Shown here piece by piece: positions 1-10,190 of a stretch of DNA of 64,000 bases (position 1 is the stretch's first letter; each line of letters opens with the position of its first letter). The notes under the pieces were generated by a model. That model searched no databases, had not been told where the DNA came from, and saw nothing but the letters and a program-made list of their open reading frames with translations. The stretch is from Saxidomus purpurata (Eukaryota; Mollusca; Bivalvia; Venerida; Veneridae): NCBI GenBank assembly GCA_022818135.1, contig JAFMSR010000016.1:4745721-4809720 (forward strand), given 5' to 3'. Both the position numbers and the translations under genes were made by a program.

Positions 1-500
1 CAGGTAAGGGAACATGTACTGTAAATGCAGTGTTTAACATAATTAAATTTTGTAAACATTCAAACCTAAAGTTATACCAAAAATGACATTATTTTCTTTT
101 TGCAAATAGACACTGTTCTTGATATATAATTTTCGATATAACATAGAGTACAAATACAAATGTAGTAATAAACAGTACATTAAAGTATATATCCCTAGGT
201 GTATCGTACTAATTAAGACATATTTGGCTTTCCATATAACCAATGTCAGTTATCGTACGTATATGAGTTTAAAGGAAATATCGATAGCTCAAGAATACTA
301 AAAAATCAGACATCTGAGGCAAATGATGACACTTTTAGACAACATTGGAAACAACCTTAGACACGATGTAACAGGTTTGAACATTTTCGTTCGCTTACAG
401 TCGTGGCATATATGCTTGGACTGTTTTTATAGACAAAAAGCAGACACGTCGTGTTCAAACCCAGTTAAATTGACATCCTAATATACCTGACCAGCGCTTT

Positions 501-535
501 CGCACTCGCACTCGCACTCGCACTCGCACTCGCAC
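501..535. repeat. Hexamer tandem repeat (CGCACT)n
   Basis: About six perfect copies of the hexamer CGCACT. The equivalent place in the duplicate R1 block (near 61225-61245) has only about two copies, so the array length changed after the duplication. Confidence 0.9.
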
Positions 536-1049
536 ATGTAAATGTAAACGTACAACGCACAACTGTCTAATTTTGGGGGTGATCTTAAACGATTCTAGTA
601 TCACATGAAATCTTGGTTACGTTCTTATTAAAAAATCTTCATCATTATATAATTACCATTCACCATTATCCTGACAATAATCATTACCATAGTGTACGAT
701 GGAACTAATACAAAGTTGAACATTAACACCATCATTACAATCATCATGAAGAGATTCATCCTTGCATTCATCAGTTATGAGTTTAATTTAAACCGTCGTT
801 TTCATAATAGTCATTGTCCCATCAGCATCAGTGGTGCCATCATAACAATAAAACAACTAACGACGCCAAAACCAAGTTTTAATGGTGCCTGTAGGAAAGA
901 TGGAATTAGAAAAAATCACCCAGTGACCTTGACCAAAAAAGGTAGCCAGTGATATAACAAAAACATGATAATTTAAAAAAAACCAATGACATTTATCCCT
1001 CCACCCACGCAAAAAAGATACTATTTAGAATTTTAAAACAATCTATCTT

Positions 1050-1370
1050 TGGTAACAGAGACCTTGACCTTGACCATAGTTACCCAAAATGCAAGCCCAA
1101 GCTTCTCTACGCAAGCTACCTACATAACGATTTTCATTGTAATTCGACACTCCTAACTCGAGTTATTGAACGGAAACGATTTGTCTAATTTTAGTAACAG
1201 TGATATTGACCTTGAGCCTAGCGACTCCAAATGCAATCGCAACCTTCCTATTTACGCAAGTTACCTACACACCAAGTTTCATTTACAATTGGTCACTCTT
1301 AACTAAAGTTATTGAGCGGAAACCAAATGTTTGACGACGGCCCGACCACCCGACAAACATTTTGACATCA
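1050..1370. repeat. Dispersed ACCTTGACC-type repeat
   Basis: Two tandem, degenerate units of roughly 150 bases. Each starts with an 'accttgacc' motif, continues with 'aaatgcaa', 'acgcaag' and 'ttacctac', and ends with 'gttattgagcggaaac', followed by 'gacgacggcccgaccacccg'. The same structure is at 61770-62090. Repeats of this style are common in bivalve genomes (general knowledge). No open frame is conserved. Confidence 0.65.
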
Positions 1371-1403
1371 CCATTCTTATAACCAGGTTTAAAGAAAAAA
1401 ACC

Positions 1404-1453
1404 TGATTAATAATAATTATAATAATAAGAATAATAAGAATAATAATAATAAT
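1404..1453. repeat. AT-rich trinucleotide microsatellite (ATA/AGA)n
   Basis: Run of imperfect AAT/AAG triplets. In the duplicate block the same position (62126-62190) has become a mixed AAT/AAG/ATC triplet array, so the locus is hypervariable. Confidence 0.8.
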
Positions 1454-1808
1454 GCCTCCATATAAAGACTCTCAAATAAACGGCCTCTAAATGAACGAAG
1501 GATGTGCAAATAACTTATCAAACGCATTTGTTACTGCAAAGTAATTGTTGAACATGCAGTAACACGATCTGGAGACACCCACATGATAACTGACCATTAA
1601 TTGATCACATTTACAGTGGCATGCTTGTCCGTCGTAAATAACTAAATTTGACATAATAATAAATATACGAGAGCCTTTAGTTTGTATTATTGTTCTTACT
1701 TGAGATGGCCCCTCAATACATAGTTCAAATACAGATTACGTTTACATTTACATGTACGTTTACTGTTAAGCTGGTCAGGTCTAAGCTGGTCCGATATTCT
1801 CTAACAAA

Positions 1809-1871
1809 AAAACAAAAATAATATCAAACAGGGAATGCCACGTACCAAAAACGCAGCCTCCCCAAAACGAG
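1809..1871 (+). repeat. Left arm of inverted repeat flanking receptor copy A
   Basis: The roughly 62-base stretch beginning 'aaaacaaaaataatatcaaa' and ending 'ccccaaaacgag' is the reverse complement of 4447-4509 with one indel. It is absent from the duplicate R1 block at about 62700, so it was inserted or copied here after that block duplicated. Confidence 0.85.
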
Positions 1872-1900
1872 CCCCACAGCACCCAGAAGTGCACACCACC

Positions 1901-2045
<145 letters not shown>

Positions 2046-2403
2046 CTGTATATCAACTACAAAAGTTGTACTAATTAAAGTGATGTAAAATATTTTATAT
2101 ATATTCAACGTGATCGTCACAGTTTTAAGAAAAACATTTATCGCTGATTTAAACTCATTGAAAATTACAAAAAGTAAAAAAGAAAAACCTTGTCAAGACC
2201 TCTTTAGCTCTTTTCAGCGAGTGACCTTCGTTTAAAAGTTTGACTGTACAATATCATTGTTGAAACAATTAATAATCAAGTACTGTCGTAAACCATCATT
2301 GACAATAGTAGCCTCCTTTAAAATGCACATCACAAAAACGTTTTAAACTGACGCTTCATGTTCTTAAAGGTAGATCTATTTAATATCTCAGACCTGTTCA
2401 TTT

Positions 2404-2414
2404 TCGTTTTGCAG
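2404..2414 (+). promoter_or_regulatory. Likely 3' splice site of a 5' UTR intron, copy A
   Basis: A pyrimidine-rich run ending TTTTGCAG lies 15 bases before the chosen start codon. The same motif at the same spacing precedes copies E (45090-45100) and F (63053-63063), and copy C has TATTTCTTGCAG at the matching place. Conservation of the AG even beside a dead copy suggests that every member has a non-coding first exon. That exon was not located. Confidence 0.6.
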
Positions 2415-2429
2415 CTGATCACTTTAAGC

Positions 2430-4031
2430 ATGATTACAACGGTGTTTGTGTTCATTTTGTGTCATACTGTAAATGGATTATCTAGATGGAATCATTCAGA
2501 TGCTAGAGAACAGTGCAAGGACCACGGGGTACTTATTTCGTATCAAGATATCATTGGAAATAATAAGCGAGATGGTTTGATGCTATCTCTGAATGACACT
2601 GACTCAGCCTGGATATCAGGATACACTAACTTTTCAAGCTTTATAAGCTGGTTCGGATGCTTCTTTAGAACCGTTACAGACCACTCCGGATATAAACGAG
2701 AAATCATAACCAGAAATAGCATACACAAATGTTTACAATATTGTAAGTATACTGCTAGTACTGTGAAAATGATTGGACTACAGGCAGACTCGTGTTACTG
2801 TTTACCGAACATAAATTTCTTGCAAAAATTGGCAGACAATGCCTGTAGCCCACAGTTAATGGAACCGGACTTTTATTATCACAGTGACGTTCTATCAAGC
2901 TTGCAAAACATCAATGTGTATACAATCATTAATCAGAGAAAACTAACCTGGTATGAAAATTCACCAAGCGACTTTGGACAATGTGTCTATGTAAGAAAAG
3001 TTGACAGCGGTGTACAGTATGATACACAGTCATGTATCAGAGACGCAGACGGTTTTATATGTGGACACAGTGAGAAAAATGACATAGATGATAATTGTTA
3101 TCAGAACAACAATGGTGCACCTCAATACTGTATTGTTAAAACATCTTCCAATTGGCTTCATTCCGTTGATCAATGCAAGAATTATTCGAGAAAACTCATC
3201 AGCGAATATAATAAAAAAATTCATCAATACCTATCAGCAAATAAAACTTACTGGATTGGTATATTTCGTAGTTATGAAGTATTAAGTGAACCTTTGCCAC
3301 AATCCGAATGCTTAACGGTTACAAAAGTCAAAAATGACTTTATTGTTCATCCCGATAACTGTTCAGCCCAGAAATGTCTGATATGTGTCGAGAATGTTCC
3401 CGGTACTACAGAAAAAATAAACAAAACACAACTGACTGGAATCTTTGTCGCGGTAGGTATCTTATCTGCTGTGGCTATTTCTGCTCTTATCATCTGGTTA
3501 GTAAGACAAAAGAAAATCAATTCACGACGACAACAAAGCTCTAGGGAAAATAAGAATAATATAGACGAGGAAGATTATGCTACTATTGATGAAAACGAAA
3601 CAAAATCACCGAAGGCGTCTAAAATGCCGAAATCATTTCATTCAAACAACAAGACAACAGAAAAATCCCAACTAGGATCTAGACTCGAAAATAATCTAGA
3701 CGACTGTGAATATGACAGAGTGAATTTGAAAGTTCCAGGTAACTCCGATAACCAATGCACCGTTAATCTCACTGAACAGTCTGCTGATATGCATGTTTAC
3801 GGACATCATCCTGGTGGTGTGGATATTGTAACTGGTAACTATGATCATCTTGGAGCCCTGAACGCTCAGCAAAAACCAAAGCCACTTGATGGCGTGTACA
3901 GTACAATGGCAGACGAGATTGATACATACAATGTATTAAAAGCTGAAGATGTCGCTAATCAAGATAAATCCAGAGATAACAAACAGCAGAAAGAAGAGGC
4001 TAACAATTTGTACGACAAGTTAAAGGATTAG
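2430..4031 (+). CDS. WSC/C-type-lectin-like transmembrane receptor, copy A
   Basis: Predicted single-pass cell-surface receptor of 533 residues. I start at ATG 2430, not the in-frame ATG at 2358, because 'ttcgttttgcag' just upstream (2404-2414) looks like a 3' splice site and 2430 begins a clean signal peptide (MITTVFVFILCHTVNG). After it come a lectin-like half domain (WNHS, QCKDHG, WISGY), a WSC-type module (GCFF, CLQYC, IGLQ, CYCL, NINVYT), the lectin-like C-half (FGQCVYV, SCIR, GFIC) and a second lectin-like domain (W-x7-QCKNYS, YWIGIFRS, CLTVTK, DNCSAQKCLIC). A membrane helix spans about residues 337-362. The tail has tyrosine motifs YATI (Y383), YDRV, YDHL, YSTM (Y490), YNVL (Y500) and YDKL. 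The stalk is short. Function is unknown; pattern recognition with tyrosine-kinase signalling is inferred from architecture. Confidence 0.85.
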   Translation: MITTVFVFILCHTVNGLSRWNHSDAREQCKDHGVLISYQDIIGNNKRDGLMLSLNDTDSAWISGYTNFSSFISWFGCFFRTVTDHSGYKREIITRNSIHKCLQYCKYTASTVKMIGLQADSCYCLPNINFLQKLADNACSPQLMEPDFYYHSDVLSSLQNINVYTIINQRKLTWYENSPSDFGQCVYVRKVDSGVQYDTQSCIRDADGFICGHSEKNDIDDNCYQNNNGAPQYCIVKTSSNWLHSVDQCKNYSRKLISEYNKKIHQYLSANKTYWIGIFRSYEVLSEPLPQSECLTVTKVKNDFIVHPDNCSAQKCLICVENVPGTTEKINKTQLTGIFVAVGILSAVAISALIIWLVRQKKINSRRQQSSRENKNNIDEEDYATIDENETKSPKASKMPKSFHSNNKTTEKSQLGSRLENNLDDCEYDRVNLKVPGNSDNQCTVNLTEQSADMHVYGHHPGGVDIVTGNYDHLGALNAQQKPKPLDGVYSTMADEIDTYNVLKAEDVANQDKSRDNKQQKEEANNLYDKLKD

Positions 4032-6060
4032 CAGAAAGACAGAAGCTATATTTTTATCAAGAACTTTTCTCACTTTGATAAGGACTATTTGATAAAATAA
4101 CAGATAATGTCTAAGTTAATCGGAAAATCTGTTCCCCTTTTTTCAGTCATTTAGTTAGGCAAATGAGGATTCTATTCGTTTTTGAGATTTTGACAGACTA
4201 TTTGAACATAAGATGGTGGGGGATGAGAGAACGGCTGTGATTAAACAAAAATCTAGTCCTCTTTTGAAACGGGTGCAAAATCTTATTTTATTCAGAAACA
4301 GATAAGACGTATTAAAAGGGAGGGAGATGGTAACTCAGTTATAACTGTAAAGTCCCACGATCTTTTTGAATTTACTGATATAGTAAAATTAATTTACTGA
4401 TACGAAAATGATGAACCACGTTCTATTCACTCTAAAACAATGTCGACTCGTTTTGGGGAGGCTGCGTTTTTGGTACGTGCATTCCCTGTTTGATATTATT
4501 TTTGTTTTCTTTCTCGGTAAAATAAGAGCTACTTGTAAATGTGATCCTGGGACTTTAAAGTGAAACAAGGAAAAAGCAATACAACAATGACAACACTGAA
4601 ATTAGCAGCCACTTGTGTTAGGTTGATTTTATAGTGTAATATGAATTATACATTATTGAAATAATTGCAAATACTCGGAAAAGGAACGAAAACATGCAAT
4701 TTCCTGGTAGTGAAACACTTGAAAGACCTTTAATGATTATATAGAATCTGTATCGAACGATTTTTTTTCAATATCAATTATTTATATACTTTTACTTGCA
4801 ATTTGAATGATTTGAAGACCTAAGTAATTAGTTTTTGTTAAAGCATTTTGTTGTGTTTCCCCCTCACTATTTTTGAACATTTAACAAAAGTCATATTTTA
4901 ATTGTACATGTATGCAACGTCCGGACGAACTTAACGAAACATCTTCATTTTAACCTGGCTTACGGAAGTACTCCAAAGCCTACAGTCAACTATTTGTAAG
5001 TAGAATGACAACATGTTAAGCACCCTAATATGAAAGCAACCACCTGCGGCCATTGTCCCTTGCTTCTAACTGAACTGTCAGTATAGATATATTCCATTTC
5101 AATTCAGAAATAACCAGTAAAATTACTAAAATGAGATGTGTTGCTTTGACTTGTAACCTACATTTATGTTTTTATATGTTTTGTAAATATACATCTTTTA
5201 TATACTAGATTAAGTTATGTAATGTACATTTCTCCAATTGTAATTGTTTATGTCATTTAAGGTATGCCTTTTTATTGATTATTTGTATTTTGTCAGTGAT
5301 TTTGATCATTTTAGTGTTTGTTATATACAGATAGTACATGCATAATTTCTCTGTATCAAAGTGTAAGTATAGTTTATAAGTCTTCTTTACAGGAACAAGC
5401 AAATATTGAAAGGGAGCGTTAACGAACCGGAGCAATAAGTGTGTTTCTTCCGGTAATGTGGACCCTATATAAGCATAACAGTTTGTTTCATCTACAGATA
5501 ACTTTTACATTGAAATATAGAAATGAAAATAAACGTAAAATTGTAGGTGGTGTATCTTTTTTTGACTGAGATTGTAAAAAAAACCCTATAGTCAACAGAA
5601 ATAAAACAGTGATAAATGTGGTAATATTCATTTGCTGTTTTCTTTACATTCGAATGGTCACACCAGGTGCAAGATCTCAAAGGGTTTGGGGTTTTATGAT
5701 ATTAAGACGTTGATACTCTTAAGCATAAGTTAAGTGATACGTGAAATAAGAGGTTGATATTCTTTAGTATATTAAGTGATACTTAAAGATTAAGTATCTG
5801 TTAACAGGAAAGTTATAAAATGACATACAAGTAATGAGGAAGACTTCCGAATCATATTCAATACATATACATATACTTGAATATCTTACATGTTTATATG
5901 TTATAAAAAGAAAATGATTTCTCTAGATGACAAACAATTGCAATCATTGACACTTAAATTTCAAGTAGGTATTCGTACAAATGCAGATATTTCCAGAGAT
6001 CACTTGAGTTTTAGTTTTAATTGTACGCTAGCTTATTGTTTAAAGTAGCGTATAAGTTAT
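4032..6060 (+). repeat. R2 block, downstream flank of copy A
   Basis: No gene seen. The sequence matches 34636-37870 downstream of copy D, starting right at the stop codon ('gcagaaagacagaagctata'), and from about 4700 also 20050-22030 downstream of copy C. Landmarks are 'cacttgaaaga', 'cctggcttacggaagta', 'gcggc...gtccgttgcttct' and 'gtggggttttatgatattaag'. Copy A has its own replacement at 4447-4509, and it lacks the roughly 600 bases present in the C and D flanks between the CTGCGGC motif and the 'ccagtaaaatta' motif. Confidence 0.8.
4447..4509 (-). repeat. Right arm of inverted repeat flanking receptor copy A
   Basis: Reverse complement of 1809-1871. In the matching flank of copy D (about 35420-35590) different sequence occupies this place, so the arm is specific to copy A. 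The two arms bracket the whole coding region and part of both flanks. Confidence 0.85.
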
Positions 6061-6430
6061 GTCAAGTATATAATTACCATATATCCTTTGAACACCTGTA
6101 ACGTAATAAACCGTATACGCGGGTTAAGACAGGTTTGGCCTTCCATAGAAGTGACAGTGACCGTATGGAACACGTTTTGTCTGTATGAATTTAAGGCTAT
6201 GCCGACAGCTCCTGAATGTTGAAAACTCAGACGTCCGAGGCAAATGCAGACACTTAAAGACGACCTTGAAAATGACCTTGGACACAATTTTACCAGCTTT
6301 GAAAATTTTCATTTTACCAACGTTCGCGTACTGGCCCCTGTGGGATAGTGTTTTGAACGCGTGCAAATATTTTTCACAGACATAAAGCAGACATGCCGTA
6401 CTCAAACCTAGTTATATTGACATCTTATGA
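6060..6430 (+). repeat. Diverged fragment of R1 block
   Basis: Clearly related to 190-490 but heavily substituted. Shared phrases include 'ggtttggccttccata' against 'atttggctttccata', 'cagacgtccgaggcaaatg' against 'cagacatctgaggcaaatg', and 'agcagacatgccgtactcaaa' against 'agcagacacgtcgtgttcaaa'. It shows that a receptor upstream region once stood here with no receptor now attached. Short open frames on both strands are not conserved in the other copies. Confidence 0.65.
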
Positions 6431-7270
6431 GAACGCTTGAAATTGACCTCTCGTTAGCAAAAAAAAAAAAAAGAAGTCCATGCGCAGGTTAGCAGACAGG
6501 GTGACCCCTGCGCGTGACCTCTGTAGGTGGGCCAATGGAAATTTTACTTTCATGTTACAGCTCAATCTATTTGCTGACGTATACAACACGCGCAGTAAAC
6601 CGAAAGTAGCCATAACGTGATGTACAGTGTTTACAAAAACGCATGAATGTCTGTCGAGTGTGTAAAAAGTATGCCGGTGTGCAAAGGATATAAATGCGTT
6701 GCATGTATTATTTTTACTGTAAAATCTTGCCTGTTTTTTTTAAATTGTTTTATTGCAGTAATCGAAATAAAGAACAGTAGGCGGACGAAATGCCACGCCT
6801 GATCACCTCTCGGTCGATAGAATTTCATAATGTAACGAGCGACAGATAATACTTTAATATTTATTAATATTGCATTGCGAGTTACCGGAATAGACTATAA
6901 ACTTTAAGTATCGATTAGATGAATATATAACTTGACTTTTCCAGGACGCTAATCAAAGACAAAGTAACAAGAAACCTTACATTATAGCTTACATGTATCA
7001 CTATAACTAGAGTACTTTTAATATTAAACAGTTTTGAAAACAAAGAGCACCAAGTGTCTGTCTGTGATATAAGATAAAAGCCACACCACCGAGCACATGT
7101 TTGTATATTTTGATCTATTTTCAATTGTTTTCAAACGGAAAAAGAGTTACAAACACACGGATGATACACGTTATACTACTACATATCCGCTTGGAATCAA
7201 CCTCAATGGCCGTGGTTAACATTCAGGTACTTTTGCGTCCATAGGCTCGTGGAAATATATACGCACTGTG
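6431..7270. other. Intergenic, no gene recognised
   Basis: AT-rich unique sequence with a short poly-A run at about 6459-6472. Open frames are under 70 codons on either strand, start with no recognisable domain and have no homologue elsewhere in the window. Confidence 0.5.
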
Positions 7271-7274
7271 GTGC

Positions 7275-7800
7275 TCCAACATCACAGATGCTTGTGGTAT
7301 GGACTCGCCATCCAATCTATACTTGTCCCAAGTTGTACGGAAAGTATATAAATACAAGATGTGAAACAACTGAAAACTCCAATCGCATATTTAAGGCATT
7401 CGTGTAAATAAGGAATAACTAACCGGTTTTTCCGATGCAAAACAATATTCTGAATAAAATCCCACTCCAAATCGCATCAAATACGGTTGAAGAGAATTTC
7501 GAGGAAAAACACTTCTGTCACTTGCGCACAAATCAGATTTAGTATATACATGACGTTATAAAAACAGGTTCCCCGCATCGCAGTTTATGAAATAGCGTGC
7601 GCGGGGTACCATTACGTTTACAACGGGGATTTTGTCTTGTTGGAATGCTATATATAACGGTCAATTTTAAAGCAGATTTATAAATAAAACGACTTGTTAC
7701 ATTTTTATTGCCTAAAGTTTTCGAATCGTTACTATTTTTAGAAACAGTATAGGTGAGATGTGATAGAGGAAATCGATTTGTTTCAAATCTTGTATTTATA
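7275..7800 (+). mobile_element. Degenerate copy of the fold-back element seen at 49291-50072
   Basis: The start (cacagatgcttg, ggtatggactcgcca, a 'cttgtcccaagttgtacgga' stretch, tacaagat, gaaacaactgaaaac) matches the left arm of the element at 49291. The following part, to about 7620, is the reverse complement of 49740-50060 (for example 'actccaaatcgcatcaaata' against 'tatttgatgcagtttggagt'). A decayed opposite arm may be present near 7785-7800 (tttcaaatcttgtat). Non-coding. Confidence 0.6.
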
Positions 7801-8070
7801 TACAGTGTCACTATAAACATGTGATCAGTAGGTAAGTAGAATAAGGACTTGCTTTTGTAATTGGTTAGCTAACACGCAGTTGTAGGATGTATATAAAGTA
7901 CTGCAGTGAGCAGGGGCGACGGTCAGGCCTAAGGGAATGAGGTCCAGACCCAAAGCATCTGTGTCCAATATCTCTTGATACAGCTTATACATTATTACAG
8001 CATCCTGTAATTAAACAAACTTCAAACAACAGTAACCTTTAAAACTAAATACAACTAGTAGAAATAAATA

Positions 8071-8264
8071 TAAACAAACGTTAATGAGGAATATAGAAGA
8101 ACATATACCATTAATTACTCTTCAACAACTTGTAACAAATACTTTATTCTGGGGTGTGGCTGGTGGGTAAACAAACGTTAATGAGGAATATAGAAGAACA
8201 TATACCATTAATTACTCTTCAACAACTTGTAACAAATACTTTATTCTGGTGTGTGGCTGGTGGG
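8071..8264. repeat. Perfect-looking 97-bp tandem duplication
   Basis: The 97-base unit 8071-8167 (taaacaaacgttaatgagga ... ggctggtggg) is repeated at 8168-8264 with a single visible difference (ggggtgtgg against ggtgtgtgg). The near identity implies a very recent slippage or an assembly duplication. Confidence 0.95.
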
Positions 8265-9239
8265 TATTTTCTTGTGTATACTCGGCGTGTCGATACTTGA
8301 CTGAGAAGTTTGCTGTTGTTTGTTTAATTGTGCTTATTGGGTCCACCATCCTCTAAAGAGGCTATAGTCGGTACGACCCGTTGAGAATTTTGCACGGGGA
8401 TCTGTCTGTTTATATAGTTCAACTAACTGTATCCCGGGTTAATATATAAGTGCAGTGGTAAAACCGGAAAACAGCACGGTTTAAGTACATGTAAAGTAAC
8501 AATAAAATACGAGGGTGACCATTTGCCAAGCAACGGACTAAAGTACAACAATACATACATTAACCGATAAACAATTATTTCTCCTTAAATTATTTTTATG
8601 CAGAAAATAATTACTATTATGTATAATTTTATAATTTATTACATATTTCTTATTGGAGGGCACCTTTATACAGTAAACAATTTTTCTAATGCTACCAGTA
8701 GCCTTTTCGCTGTAGCTTTAAAACGACACAAGATAATGAGATTAAATTTTCAGGGCAACTAAATTAAAATAAAAAAGTTAAAAAACACACCCTAGGAACA
8801 AAATTAAAAGCAAAAAATGTTACCAGTTGTAGCTTTTGTAATGTCTTTGAGGTACACCACGATATCGAAATTCGCAAAGTTTGCCAAAAATTCAATTGAT
8901 AAAACTAGAAAGTTAACGTCCACTGGTTTACTAAGTTTCTAAGAGTGTTACCAATACAAAATTCAATGGATTTTAAAAGTAGGTATGTATTATATTCGTT
9001 TTAATAATAGTTAACTAAACGCATTTGATAAAACGTAACAAACTGTAACAGTATTGGTAGAATGTTAAGCATGTTTACAGCTAGAGAGGAAGTTGTGCGA
9101 CATGCGCTGATCCTGACTCAAGCACATGCCCTAATCATTCTGTAAGTGAAGAATGCAATGGACCTAAGAATGCTTTCGCGTAACTTTCAAGATTATAATG
9201 TTAATTCATTCTGACACCAGCAGTATTTGTTTTCAATGA
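8265..9239. other. Intergenic, no gene recognised
   Basis: AT-rich, frequently stopped in all frames. I see no repeat unit, RNA gene or domain signature. Confidence 0.5.
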
Positions 9240-9560
9240 TAACCCGAAACAAATTCTGAAAGAATCCCCGCCTAATGACGAACTTGATCGAAGAATTATA
9301 CAGACAAACATCTTCACCAAGTTTTGTGAAGATCAAATGAAAACAGTTCGACTTAGAGGGCGGACACGGTGAATTTGGTCAATTTGCATAAATCAAGGGC
9401 CATAATCCAAAAGTGCCTAATTCGATTTAACTGGTTATCGAATTTGGCCGAGATATTATGCCGAAAAACATTTTGATTAAGTTCGGTGAAGATCCGATAA
9501 AAACTGTTCGACTTAGAGAGCGGAAGCGTTGACGCCCGCCGCCCGCCACGGGTGTTCTTT
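9240..9560. repeat. Dispersed bivalve-type repeat, two degenerate units
   Basis: Two units contain 'accaagttttgtgaagatcaa' and 'ttaagttcggtgaagatcc', each followed by 'gttcgacttagag(a/g)gcgga', then a 'gacgcccgccgcccgcca' tail. This 'GTGAAGAT ... GACTTAGAGAGCGGA' pattern is a familiar high-copy repeat style in molluscs. It has no coding capacity here. Confidence 0.6.
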
Positions 9561-9599
9561 TAATACGTCCCTTCTTGCGCATAAAAAGCTACAGGAAGA

Positions 9600-10045
9600 A
9601 ACGTTGTTAAGTGTATACTATTGTATATTATTTGTTAACCATCCTGCAATGTTTCATGATAAAACTATTTAGCGCAATAAACCAAGTCTGCTTTGAAAAT
9701 GCGTGTTAGTCGATATTCTAACTTCCACAGTGTGATTCAATACTGCTCCACTTATAGCTGAAACAAAGATAACTTGTCCGGAAGATATTCTGCAACAAAA
9801 GTTATATTTGTATCGTTTAAAATACGAGTAACGAATTTTACAATTATCTCCAGTCAAGAGTCAATGAGTATGTACCGTTTGTTTCCTTTCATCCATACAG
9901 CCGCTTAGTGTTGGGATGCACAGAACATTTGGTTTTCATTAGGCCATAGGTCGCGGGTTCAAATCCCATCATCGGAATTTGACTTGTACCCTCAACAGCC
10001 CTTTTGTCTGCACGAGAACAAACACCAGGAACCACTCATTGAAAG
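9600..10045 (+). repeat. R3 block with tRNA B-box-like segment
   Basis: Recurs at 22140-22580 and 37960-38375. Landmarks are 'caataaaccaagtctgcttt', 'gcgtgttagtcgatattcta', 'cggaagatattct' and 'ggttcaaatccc'. The 'gtcgcgggttcaaatccc' piece (9947-9967) resembles a tRNA T-arm (B box), but I see no matching A box or cloverleaf, so at most it is a decayed tRNA-derived repeat. Confidence 0.7.
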
Positions 10046-10048
10046 GTT

Positions 10049-10190
10049 TTCATACAGTAAACTCCAAGTGCAACGACTCCAGATATACAAAATAAATTTG
10101 TCTGGGCCCGACCCTCCCCCATCTTTATTTCATATGTATCTGCTTTATATATATAGATATAACAAATTTTGGATACAAGGAACACATTTA
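10049..10190 (+). mobile_element. Pogo-like MITE remnant
   Basis: Begins 'acagtaaactcc...caacgactcc(a)gatat' and ends 'agatataacaaattttggat(a)caaggaacac'. The same repeat is at 22583-22623 joined to 30312-30425, at 38374-38530, at 25233-25926 and inverted at 56030-56205. CAGT ends next to TA with internal 'ccggatataacg' motifs are typical of pogo/Tigger (Tc1-mariner) miniature elements. The 3' terminal repeat is missing here. Confidence 0.6.

Noticed and set aside
501..535. CRISPR-like or short-spacer array
   Set aside because: Simple hexamer repeat without spacers, in an animal genome; no CRISPR array exists in the window.
692..952. 86-codon frame also present at 61402-61662
   Set aside because: Conserved only because the surrounding R1 block is duplicated. 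About 13 of 86 residues changed, there is no domain, and it runs into an ACCTTGACC dispersed repeat.
2358..2429. Start of copy A at the in-frame ATG 2358
   Set aside because: It lies upstream of a conserved TTTTGCAG acceptor and would put residues ahead of a good signal peptide; the extension is not conserved as coding in copies E and F.
9940..9975. Possible tRNA gene (ggttcaaatccc)
   Set aside because: Only a B-box-like piece; no A box, acceptor stem or cloverleaf. Equivalent pieces at 22485 and 38300 differ.
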